A DNA stretch of 64,000 nucleotides from Ktedonobacteraceae bacterium (GTDB lineage Bacteria > Chloroflexota > Ktedonobacteria > Ktedonobacterales > Ktedonobacteraceae): contig DASRBN010000031.1 of the NCBI GenBank assembly GCA_035653615.1, forward strand, positions 62,001 through 126,000, written 5' to 3'. The notes under the pieces are model-generated. The model worked only from the letters and a program-made list of their open reading frames with translations, ran no database searches and was not told the DNA's origin. A program made the position numbers and the translations under genes. Shown here one piece after another: positions 41,901 to 48,221 of this stretch (positions are counted from its first letter, which is position 1; each line of letters begins with the position of its first letter).

Positions 41901-42451
41901 TTGGTCAGGATGGCGAAGGCCAGGTGGAAGCGGCGGGCAAGTTCGTCCTGCCATTGCTCGACGAGGTTGCCGGGAGCGACAATGAGGCAGCGCCGCAGGT
42001 CGCCGCGAATGAGCAGTTCTTTGATGAGCAGGCCGGTCATAATCGTTTTGCCCGCGCCGGGATCATCGGCCAGCAGGTAGCGCAGCGGCTGCTTCGCCAG
42101 CATGGTCTCGTAGACGGCGGTGATCTGGTGTGGTAGCGGCTCGATCAACGAGGTATGCACGGCGATGAGCGGGTCGAAAAGGTACGCCAGGCGAATGCGA
42201 TAAGCTTCGGAGGCGAGACGGAAGAGCGAGCCATCGGCATCGAAACGCCAGGGCAAATTGGCGGGCACAATCTCCAGGCCGGCAATAACGTCCTGGTACA
42301 GCAATTCGCTGCCCAGCCGCCCGTCAGCATCCCGGTACACCACTTCCACGCCAACGGAGCCATGCTGCCTCGCGCTGACAATGCTGACGGTAGCAGCAGG
42401 CAGCAATCCCCTGACCTGCGCGCCGGGGACCAGTTCTTCCAGGGATGCCAT
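38939..42451 (-). CDS. SNF2/DEAD-like helicase with C-terminal DUF3883 domain
   Basis: Protein of 1170 residues. Superfamily 2 motor: motif I DDPGAGKT (129-136), motif II DEAH (230-233), motif III LLTATPHNG, then IFTEHRDT, ATDAAGEGINLQ and QRFGRIHRIGQ, the last typical of SNF2-type translocases. A charged insert rich in Asp/Glu lies between the two RecA lobes (about 410-450). The C-terminal 100 residues match DUF3883, with Asp1080 (GYDIES) and Glu1095-Val-Lys1097 (FIEVKGR), a PD-(D/E)xK-like arrangement that could cut DNA. It is first in the four-gene operon. Similar helicases occur in DISARM-like loci, but no drmA, drmB or drmC homologue is present here. ATG 42451 follows GAGGGTGG. Confidence 0.92.
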   Translation of the reverse strand: MASLEELVPGAQVRGLLPAATVSIVSARQHGSVGVEVVYRDADGRLGSELLYQDVIAGLEIVPANLPWRFDADGSLFRLASEAYRIRLAYLFDPLIAVHTSLIEPLPHQITAVYETMLAKQPLRYLLADDPGAGKTIMTGLLIKELLIRGDLRRCLIVAPGNLVEQWQDELARRFHLAFAILTNDRLEASVSGNAFQEMPLCIARLDKLSRSEAAQETLRQSEWDLVVVDEAHKMSATFAGGEPKYTKRYHLGELLGTLTRHLLLLTATPHNGKEEDFQLFLRLLDADRFEGKFREGVHVVDASDLMRHLVKEQLYTFEGRPLFPERYAYSVTYRLSPQETALYQAVTSYVRAEFNRADALEKARRGTIGFALTTLQRRLASSPEAIYQSLRRRRERLERRLQETKQAQLQNIQAPLELLADLPSFDEDDLDDLEDAPDAEREATEEQVVDQASAARTIAELEAEIATLTTLEALALQVRRSGTDRKWEELASLLEQQTEMFDPAGQRRKLVIFTEHRDTLNYLAGRIRTLLGSAEAVVTIHGSMSRAERAAAQEAFTQDKETLILLATDAAGEGINLQRAHLMVNYDLPWNPNRIEQRFGRIHRIGQTEVCHLWNLVAVDTREGEVFDTLLHKLAEEREALGGQVFDVLGNDKLFEDRSLRELIVEAIRYGEQPAVRARLFHVVDRALDRDHLQTLLEERALTHEVMDVVRVRQIREEMERAQARRLQPHYIASFFLEAFRRLGGSIYEREPQRYEITNVPSAIRQRPPRHDSRAVILRRYERIVFEKERVHVDGKPPAVLIAPGHPLLDATLDLVLEQQRDLLKQGAILVDPTDSSEQMRVLFYLEETIQDASHDSAGKRHEVSRQLHFIELDEAGSLRSAGYAPFLDYRPLTDEEQAIAAELRGASWLAGDLEGQARGYAITELVPRHLAEVKQRREAQINKTIAAVNERLTTEISFWDNRAEQLRMQEAAGRPNARLNSRNARSRAQELLDRLDRRVAELEQERKLSPLPPVVIGCALIVPQALLARLLDIAAPASDEQAHETARVERLAMEAVMQAERALGYVPRDVSAEKCGYDIESSIPGTGKLRFIEVKGRVKDATTVTVTRNEILTALNKPDDFILAIVLIDGETTTTHYVKRPFGREPDFGATSVNYELAKLLSRGVLPV

Positions 42452-42676
42452 CAGCGACCACCCTCATTTCCAGTACAGCAAGAGATGCTCCCACCCTCAA
42501 CCGCTCACCAATACAGCAGTTGGTACAATACTCTTCTGATGATGTAGTGCTAAAGTGGAAATATGCAGTTCCAGATGGAACGGCTTTAGTGTAGCGTATT
42601 CTGGCAAGAAATGCAAGAGATAACGGAGAGGGGTGACAGCGATTTACAGGTCGATGATACGAGTACCCACCCGAAC

Positions 42677-42755
42677 ATGTCATTCTGAGCGCAGCGAAGA
42701 ATCTGCGTGGTGAAGAATCTGCATGGTGAGAGGGATTCTGAGCGCAGCGAAGAAT
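42677..42755. repeat. Two tandem TGTCATTCTGAGCGCAGCGA-type copies
   Basis: One copy at 42677-42708 (CATGTCATTCTGAGCG then AGCGAAGAATC), a short spacer with GAAGAATCTGCATGG, and a partial copy GGATTCTGAGCGCAGCGAAG ending near 42755. They lie in the 397-base gap between selC and the helicase gene, which must also carry the operon promoter; I see no clear promoter hexamers. Confidence 0.85.
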
Positions 42756-42791
42756 GGCAGGCTCATACCGAGCCTGGTTATTAATCTTCGT

Positions 42792-42813
42792 CAGGGACCG
42801 CGGCTGGTCCCTG
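42792..42813. terminator. Hairpin downstream of selC
   Basis: CAGGGACC pairs with GGTCCCTG around a 6-base loop, 36 bases past the 3' end of tRNA-Sec. There is no T-tract. The first 11 bases (CAGGGACCGCG) also occur inside the tRNA gene at 42875-42885, so this might instead be a remnant of a partial tRNA copy. Confidence 0.35.
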
Positions 42814-42848
42814 CCCCGGTGGGCTACTGATAAACATCTCTTTCTGGG

Positions 42849-42944
42849 CAGAGGCGTATGGGAGTCGAACCCACCAGGGACCGCGCCGAGCGACCCCTCA
42901 GCCGTTTTGAAGACGGTGAGACCCACCGGGGCCCCTACACCTCC
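42849..42944 (-). tRNA. selC: tRNA-Sec (anticodon TCA)
   Basis: A 96-base selenocysteine tRNA. Acceptor stem of 8 bp: GGAGGTGT (42944-42937) with ACGCCTCT (42857-42850), two G-U pairs. D-stem of 6 bp (GGGGCC with GGTCTC). Anticodon loop CTTCAAA with TCA at 42910-42908. Long variable arm (GAGGGGTCGC...GGTCCC), and a T-arm with GGTTCGACTCC. The 8-bp acceptor, 6-bp D-stem and UCA anticodon are the marks of bacterial tRNA-Sec. CCA is not encoded directly after the discriminator G (the next bases are CCC). It implies that the organism has SelA, SelB, SelD and at least one selenoprotein elsewhere. It lies upstream of the defence operon on the same strand. Confidence 0.93.
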
Positions 42945-43068
42945 ATGCTGGTTGGTGGGAATATTTTGCCATTCCACACCTCGCTTGTCAAGCAGGACAT
43001 TACTGCTCTGATGATTCCTCAGAAGTGGGCCAGGTGACGGAAATCGGGCGGCTGGGCGGCTCCGTGCG

Positions 43069-43158
43069 AGGGATTCTTCGCTGCGCTCAGCATGACAGGC
43101 CCCGGAGACAGCCAGGTGTCTCCGGGGCCTGTCATGCTGAGCGCAGCGAAGAATCCCT
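43069..43158. repeat. 90-bp perfect palindrome from two inverted repeat copies
   Basis: Arms 43069-43110 and 43117-43158 are 42-base exact reverse complements around the 6-base centre GCCAGG. The outer part of each arm is the GGATTCTTCGCTGCGCTCAG/CTGAGCGCAGCGAAGAATCC repeat, the inner part a GGCCCCGGAGACA/TGTCTCCGGGGCC stem. It lies in the 254-base gap 42945-43198 between selC and the HAD gene, and could form a long hairpin or cruciform or serve as a strong terminator for the HAD gene. Confidence 0.95.
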
Positions 43159-43198
43159 GCCCATTTCTATAGAATCACCATATTACTGTTCTACCGTG

Positions 43199-43852
43199 TC
43201 AGGCGAGTTCCCGAATCCGTGCTACATTGACCTCGGTGAGGTCTTTTACCATCAACTCGGCCTTGCGCAAACCCGGCAGGTCGCGATTGCCCGCGACGGC
43301 GATGCAGCGCATACCGGCGGCGTGAGCCGCCTCGACACCCGCCACGGCATCCTCAATCACCAGGCAATAGACCGGGTCTATATTCAGAGCTCTGGCCGCC
43401 GCCAGGAAAATATCGGGTGCGGGCTTGCCACGTGCAACCGTCTCTCCAGACACAAGAACCGTTAGATATTGATTCAAGCCCAGTAGCTCGCTAATCAGCC
43501 GGATATTCTCCGCCGGCGTCGATGATGCGAGCGCCTGCAGGAAACCCGCCACGTGCAGTTCGCGCATCAATTCCATCGCACCGGGCAGAGGGGCTGCTGT
43601 TTCACGGATGTATTCTCGGTAGTATGCTTCTTTGCGGTCTGCCAGGGCGCGTGCCTGCTCGGAAGCGAGCGGCCCCCATTTTTCGGCCAGGATATCGTCA
43701 TTGCGTTTGCCGAAGGTACTCCAGAAATCGGCATCTGTGAAAGGGATACCCTCCTCGCGTGCCAGGCGTAACCATGCGCGCCGGTGTTGCTCTGCGCTAT
43801 CGATGATGACGCCGTCCAGGTCCCAGATGACAGCCCGTATGGGATGTGGCAT
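43199..43852 (-). CDS. HAD-superfamily phosphatase/phosphoglucomutase-like
   Basis: HAD subfamily I hydrolase of 217 residues. Nucleophile motif DLDGVIIDS is near the N-terminus, motif II is ASSTP, the Lys is in GKPAPDIF, and the last acidic motif is IEDAVAG. The four-helix cap between motif I and II and the DLDGVI(I)DS form resemble beta-phosphoglucomutase and sugar-phosphate phosphatases; the substrate is unknown. The open frame runs another 52 codons upstream, but that part would overlap the paaK-like gene start. MPHPIRAVIWDLDG from ATG 43852 is the normal family N-terminus, with GGAG 11 bases before it. It is divergent from the PaaK-like gene with a 116-base promoter gap. Confidence 0.88.
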   Translation of the reverse strand: MPHPIRAVIWDLDGVIIDSAEQHRRAWLRLAREEGIPFTDADFWSTFGKRNDDILAEKWGPLASEQARALADRKEAYYREYIRETAAPLPGAMELMRELHVAGFLQALASSTPAENIRLISELLGLNQYLTVLVSGETVARGKPAPDIFLAAARALNIDPVYCLVIEDAVAGVEAAHAAGMRCIAVAGNRDLPGLRKAELMVKDLTEVNVARIRELA

Positions 43853-43968
43853 GTATGTTAACGCTCCAATCTTTTTTCTAATCATAGCACACACCGCTTT
43901 CTCTAGACGCCCGGCAGGGGTAGTGTTACAATCTGAAAGGATTTTAGTAGTTTGGAGGACTATTCTGG

Positions 43969-45312
43969 ATGAGTTATCGTACGTTCTATAACGAGGAAAT
44001 AGAAACACTGCCTAAAAATAAGCTGAAGGCGATGCAATTGGAGCGTCTTCAGGCCATTGTCGAGCGGGCATATAATCAGAACCGGTTTTATCGTAACCTG
44101 TATGACGAAGTGGGTGTCAAACCATCGGATATCCGGTCGTTGGAAGATATTCAGAAATTGCCGTTCCTGGAAAAGAAGACGGTACGCGCTGCTTATCCGT
44201 ACGGGATGGCTTTCGTCAAGCCGGGCGGCGAAGGCGGCGCGGTAGAGGTGCATGCTACAAGCGGCACGACGGGAAAGAGCGTGCCGGTGTTTGCAACGAA
44301 AAAGGATATCGATTACTGGGCGGATCTCAACGCGCGTGAGTTGTGGATGACTGGCCTGCGTCCTGGCGATATTTTGATGAACTGTTATGGCTATGGGCTG
44401 GCGACTGGCGGTTTTGGTTTTCATTACGGCGCTATGGCCATGGATGTGATGGCGATTCCCATGGGTTCGGATGCGCGCCAGCATGACCGCATGATTGACT
44501 TCATCGTTGACTTTGGCGTCACCGCCATGTGCATGACACCGTCGGTTGGCCTCTATCTTGGCGGGAAGGCGCGGGAGCGAGGCGTGGATTTTCGAGAAAC
44601 CAGGCTCAAAATTGGTCTGTTCGGCGCGGAACCGTGGCCGTGGGAGACGCGTTTGAAGCTCGAAGAACTCTTCAATATCACCGCCTACGATGAATTTGGC
44701 ATGACCGAATTTCTTGGCCCTGGCATGACCTGCGAGTGTGAAGTACGCGACGGCATGCATGCCTGGGCAGATGCGTTTCTGGTCGAGTGCATCGATCCTG
44801 ATACAGGCGAATGGGTGCCGGATGGGCAGGATGGCGAACTGGTCTGGACGTGGCTCGCAGCCGATGGAACGGCCATGATTCGCTATCGCAGCCGTGACCT
44901 CTCGCGCACCTGGTGGGAAGATCGCTGTGCCTGCGGGCGCACGCATCCCAAAATCGGTGCGATCAAGGGGCGCAGCGACGACGCGGTCTCGATTCGCGGC
45001 CTGATCGTCTTCCCCAGCCAGGTTGAAGCTGCCCTGGTGAAGTTTCCCGAAACGGGCGCGAATTTTCGCATCATCGTCGATAAACATAATGGCCTGGATA
45101 CGTTCGATCTCAAAGTCGAAGTGAAGGATGCGGCTCTGCTGAATAATGCTGAACGCGCCCGTACTTTGAGCCATGAGATGGCCGAGTCGGTCAAGGCCGT
45201 TACGGGGAATACGCCAAAGGTAGAGCTGGTTGCTCCTGATAGCCTGCCACGCGCCAGCGGCGGCGAGTCCAAGACCGCCAGCGCGCGCGTTGAGGATAGG
45301 CGCAAAAAGTAG
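43969..45312 (+). CDS. Phenylacetate-CoA ligase-like adenylating enzyme
   Basis: Protein of 447 residues in the PaaK branch of the ANL superfamily, forming aryl-CoA thioesters with ATP. The opening LQRLQAIVERAYNQ-like helix (here ERLQAIVERAYNQNRFYR) and the P-loop ATSGTTGKSVPV (about 96-107) are typical, as are YDEFGMTE and YRSRDLSR. The cysteines CECEVRDG and CACGRTHP suggest the zinc site seen in PaaK relatives. It is a single gene with GGAGG at 10 bases before ATG 43969. No phenylacetate catabolism genes (paaABCDE) adjoin it, so the substrate could be another aryl or short acid. A 404-codon open frame antisense to it is a shadow. Confidence 0.88.
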   Translation: MSYRTFYNEEIETLPKNKLKAMQLERLQAIVERAYNQNRFYRNLYDEVGVKPSDIRSLEDIQKLPFLEKKTVRAAYPYGMAFVKPGGEGGAVEVHATSGTTGKSVPVFATKKDIDYWADLNARELWMTGLRPGDILMNCYGYGLATGGFGFHYGAMAMDVMAIPMGSDARQHDRMIDFIVDFGVTAMCMTPSVGLYLGGKARERGVDFRETRLKIGLFGAEPWPWETRLKLEELFNITAYDEFGMTEFLGPGMTCECEVRDGMHAWADAFLVECIDPDTGEWVPDGQDGELVWTWLAADGTAMIRYRSRDLSRTWWEDRCACGRTHPKIGAIKGRSDDAVSIRGLIVFPSQVEAALVKFPETGANFRIIVDKHNGLDTFDLKVEVKDAALLNNAERARTLSHEMAESVKAVTGNTPKVELVAPDSLPRASGGESKTASARVEDRRKK

Positions 45313-45315
45313 CAG

Positions 45316-46179
45316 CTAGCGCATAATTCCTTGCATATACAAAACAATAACAATCGCGCCGATGCCATTATTAACCATGTGCAGCAGCATCCCCGGCCAG
45401 ATCGACTTTGTGCGCCAGCGCAAGAAGGCCAGGGCCAGCCCGATAATGAACAGCACCGCGAACGAGCCTGGATCGGCGTGCGCGACCCCGAAGATGAGCG
45501 CGCTGAAGACAATCGCCCAGCCCACAGGCATGCCGCGCCTTAATCCTTGAAAGACGAAGCCGCGGAAGAAGATTTCTTCACAAAACGGCGCAACGAAGAC
45601 GGCGACTAACAACGTGGCGTACGTGGTCAAGGGCGCTTTTTTGCTCTCCGCGAGCAAAACCTGGTCGTTGGTTTGCAGGTTCAGGTGAAATGCCGTAATC
45701 AGGTATTGATAGATGTTGTTCACGGCTAAAATGGCGATAATGAGTACTACTATCCAGAAAAATGTGGCACCAACGGAAAATTTGCGGAAGCCGAGCGCCT
45801 TTAATGATAATCTGGCATGGCGAGCAATCCCGCGGAATACAGCATTGGCATAATAAAAAGGCGCTATCAGGAATGCCGCTTCGATAATGGTCGAGAAAAT
45901 CAGGGTGATAATTGCTGCGACCAGGTCCTGTTGCGGCGTGAGAGTTCCCGTACTGGATGTTTTGCCTCCGCCTATACTATTGAGCAAGAAGGCTAATAGA
46001 ATCCACGGGACCAGTGTAAGTAAAATGCCCGTAAACGTTTGTCGTATTGTCCACGGCGCCTGGTCTTTTTCAAGAGGGTCGGCCGGCTGTGGTTGTCCCG
46101 GCGGCATGTATGGTGCGTATGCCGGCAATTTGCTCAAGTTTTCTTTATCGCGCTCTGGTTCAATCAAGTCATTCTCCAA
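45316..46179 (-). CDS. CPBP-family intramembrane metalloprotease
   Basis: Membrane protein of 287 residues of the CAAX-prenyl-protease-like/ABI family. A Pro-rich cytoplasmic leader (1-45) precedes about eight helices. The three active-site motifs are in place: EEIFFRGF, FGVAHAD and HMVNN. Family roles include bacteriocin self-immunity and processing of membrane proteins; the role here is unknown. ATG 46179 is followed by MENDLIEPERD. It converges with the paaK-like gene, with only 3 bases between their stop codons, so the two transcripts must overlap. Confidence 0.88.
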   Translation of the reverse strand: MENDLIEPERDKENLSKLPAYAPYMPPGQPQPADPLEKDQAPWTIRQTFTGILLTLVPWILLAFLLNSIGGGKTSSTGTLTPQQDLVAAIITLIFSTIIEAAFLIAPFYYANAVFRGIARHARLSLKALGFRKFSVGATFFWIVVLIIAILAVNNIYQYLITAFHLNLQTNDQVLLAESKKAPLTTYATLLVAVFVAPFCEEIFFRGFVFQGLRRGMPVGWAIVFSALIFGVAHADPGSFAVLFIIGLALAFLRWRTKSIWPGMLLHMVNNGIGAIVIVLYMQGIMR

Positions 46180-46349
46180 TTGTTATGGCAGACGATCTGG
46201 CGCTGTTCATCATGCCCTATGATGCCATCTTTCATATCAAGGCTATTGTAACAAAGAAGGGAATAGTTTGCTATGCCCTGTTGTTGAAACTACAGAGTCT
46301 TCGAGAAGGTATGAAGGTAGTCACAGAGGACGTGGCTATCGCAAGAATA

Positions 46350-46358
46350 TGGTATACT
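46350..46358 (+). promoter_or_regulatory. Extended -10 promoter for the small Cys-rich gene
   Basis: TGGTATACT fits TGnTATAAT in 8 of 9 positions and lies about 54 bases before the TTG start at 46412. The -35 is poor. Confidence 0.4.
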
Positions 46359-46411
46359 ACGTACATCACTCACTTATCGCAAGGGAATGATTATCTACCA
46401 GGAAGGACGAA

Positions 46412-46696
46412 TTGTTGGCAGGTACGATAGAAACAAATCCAGCCGAAAACTGCAACTGGCGCAAGCATAAAAATGGTTGTCCATTTTACCGCGAGCGATG
46501 GTTTCCAGGCAACGATGTGGCCGCGGGGGAGCCAATGTACCAGGTTTTCTGCATGAAGAATACCCCACCCGTTACGTTTGAGGAACAAGAGCGCTGTTTA
46601 CGTAGCAAGACATCGTGCTGGCGCCTGGCAAATAAACGCCAGGCAAAGTCAGAAGAGCAATCTCCAAGCGAAGAAACCCCGTCTGCCGCTCGTTAG
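46412..46696 (+). CDS. Small Cys-rich hypothetical protein
   Basis: Protein of 94 residues with six cysteines spaced in two groups (NCNWRKHKNGC and FC...ERCLRSKTSCWR), which suggests a small zinc-binding or disulphide-stabilised fold. The tail (about 72-94) is Ser/Glu/Pro-rich and probably disordered. No signal peptide. Two in-tandem TTG codons (46412 and 46415) follow GGAAGGA at 46401-46407; no ATG fits. An extended -10 lies upstream and a terminator hairpin just after. I do not recognise the family, but the Cys pattern and signals make it a likely gene. Confidence 0.6.
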   Translation: MLAGTIETNPAENCNWRKHKNGCPFYRERWFPGNDVAAGEPMYQVFCMKNTPPVTFEEQERCLRSKTSCWRLANKRQAKSEEQSPSEETPSAAR

Positions 46697-46699
46697 AGC

Positions 46700-46729
46700 A
46701 AAAAAGGGCCAGCAGCCGAAACCGCTGGC
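46700..46729 (-). terminator. Rho-independent terminator
   Basis: On the minus strand GCCAGC pairs with GCTGGC around a 10-base loop, followed by CC and a run of six Ts. It ends the NDK-like gene at 46764 and may also slow plus-strand transcripts. Confidence 0.7.
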
Positions 46730-46763
46730 GTTCTTCTCCGCACAAAATCTACCGGTTGAGGCA

Positions 46764-47771
46764 TCAAAGACTACTTTTGTATAGTGCTACCGCATCACCT
46801 GTATTCATATCCTCTGTTGCTGTAAAGAGATCAACAGATTTGCCGGAGCGGGTAACCTGTGGATTATCTAAAGCGCTTACCGCGTGTTCATAATCGATAC
46901 CCGCTTCGAGCATGCGCCGCAATGTTAAAGGTGGTTGCGTATGCAGGTCTAAGCCCTTGATCTTGCCAAAGAAGTTCACAATCTCAAACATCCCCTCAAA
47001 TGGCCCGGCAGAGAGATGAACCGAATTGTTGGCTATGGTTACTTCCTCGTAACCATACTCCTGGGCGTGAGCATAGAGAATGCCGCGAATTGATCCTGAC
47101 GCTGCTTTCTCAGGGAAGGTTGCGCCTACCATTTCGTTTTTCAGCGCTGACCAATCGCTATTGGAATGCAGCAACATCAGGACGATTTTATGAGATGGGT
47201 TGGTAAAGTGCGAGAGTTGCTCGGGATGAAATCCATTGACGAGGATGATTTTTCTGCCCTCTTTTTCGACAGGCCGGACGTAAAAACCACTTCTGATCTT
47301 GGCCGATTTCCCGGCAAACCACAGGCTATCAAGGCTAGAGCCGGTCTCCTGTGGGTATTCTTTCAAGTACTCATGCCCGCCCAGGATATCATATCCATCG
47401 ATGGACATATCCAGGGCATCCGCAATCCTCTTTTTATCGCCGGCGTTGAGAACGTTAGAAGCAGATCGAGATAGAACATTGATGAAACCATAATGCCTGT
47501 TCATGATCTCCATCTCATCAAGCACGCGCCCGCCCACGACGGTAATGCCCTCGATATGTGCATCGAAGGATTTGATTTTATCGAGTACGAGATCAACAAT
47601 CTTTTCCGATTGATGCCTATCCGGTACCAAGAATATCTCAGGCTTTGTGAATAGTAATAATTCATTGCGCCATGAGCCCTCACCGATTCTTGCCGGCTGG
47701 AGCTCTTCTACTGTTTCGCAATGGAACGCCGTCTCGGTGATTTTCTGAGCTAAGTCCGAAGTTGAATGCAC
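46764..47771 (-). CDS. Protein with nucleoside-diphosphate-kinase-like domain
   Basis: Protein of 335 residues. Its second half (about 165-275) resembles nucleoside diphosphate kinase: MVGATFPEKAASGSIRG (214-230) parallels the NDK phrase around GATNP...PGTIRGD, and His252 in NNSVHLSAGPFEG stands where NDK has its phosphorylated His (NVIHGSDS). The normal HGSDS is changed to HLSAG, so activity is uncertain. The first half is of unknown type, with another kinase-like start (TKPEIFLVPDRH) that hints at a duplicated, decayed NDK half. GTG 47771 follows AGGAGA. It lies 84 bp downstream of the Roadblock gene on the same strand. Confidence 0.55.
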   Translation of the reverse strand: MHSTSDLAQKITETAFHCETVEELQPARIGEGSWRNELLLFTKPEIFLVPDRHQSEKIVDLVLDKIKSFDAHIEGITVVGGRVLDEMEIMNRHYGFINVLSRSASNVLNAGDKKRIADALDMSIDGYDILGGHEYLKEYPQETGSSLDSLWFAGKSAKIRSGFYVRPVEKEGRKIILVNGFHPEQLSHFTNPSHKIVLMLLHSNSDWSALKNEMVGATFPEKAASGSIRGILYAHAQEYGYEEVTIANNSVHLSAGPFEGMFEIVNFFGKIKGLDLHTQPPLTLRRMLEAGIDYEHAVSALDNPQVTRSGKSVDLFTATEDMNTGDAVALYKSSL

Positions 47772-47855
47772 TGGTTGTCTCCTAAAACATATTATGAAAA
47801 TTGGTTGAAAAAGGACATGATCAGAGATAAATATCCTTATGAAAAATGGTGAGCT

Positions 47856-48203
47856 TTAATATGCCGCGACCGCCCTTGAGAGTTGGCGGCAGGCCCTTGT
47901 TATTTCGAGGCGCACGCGGCCAAGGTTACTACTGGGCGAGGTGGTGACGACAAGAATAAGTTCGCCCACCTCCGCGAATTGTACTGTGCCGGTACTCGTC
48001 TCGATAATGACATGCCGTAGGTTGCCATTGTTTATCTGTGTCGTATAATCGGAGATGGAACCAAAGATGGCTGCCGACATTGCGCCCAACATTTCCTCAT
48101 CATCACTGTGCAGCGCCCCGCTGACGATCAAACCATCCTTGCCGACCAGTATGGCGCCCGTGATCTCGTCCAGTTCGGTCAGCCGTTGAAGAATTGTTTC
48201 CAC
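47856..48203 (-). CDS. Roadblock/LC7-domain protein (MglB-like)
   Basis: Small protein of 115 residues made of one Roadblock/LC7 domain: the start LTELDEITGAILVGKDGLIV and the end LGRVRLEITRACRQL are typical. Such proteins form dimers and regulate small Ras-like GTPases (MglA) in bacteria. No MglA-type GTPase lies in the window. GTG 48203 is fixed by AAAGGAGGG. It follows the TPR protein by 18 bp and is probably cotranscribed with it, so the pair may work as a signalling complex with the TPR protein as scaffold. Confidence 0.88.
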   Translation of the reverse strand: METILQRLTELDEITGAILVGKDGLIVSGALHSDDEEMLGAMSAAIFGSISDYTTQINNGNLRHVIIETSTGTVQFAEVGELILVVTTSPSSNLGRVRLEITRACRQLSRAVAAY

Positions 48204-48221
48204 TTTGGCCCTCCTTTTGTG

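Noticed and set aside
38939-42451. A DISARM system
   Set aside because: The helicase and methylase resemble class 1 DISARM parts, but no drmA (DUF1998 helicase), drmB or drmC (PLD) gene is present.
31271-43158. Integrative element with its own integrase at selC
   Set aside because: No integrase, recombinase or transposase gene is present, and no long direct repeat frames the island; only an 11-base tRNA match was found.
42978-43198. Apparent peptide with AERSEES-type sequence in open frames around the repeats
   Set aside because: This peptide is the known artefact of translating the TGTCATTCTGAGCGCA repeat family, not a gene.
43960-45174. 404-codon open frame opposite the PaaK-like ligase
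   Set aside because: His- and Arg-rich shadow of a clearly conserved ligase on the plus strand.
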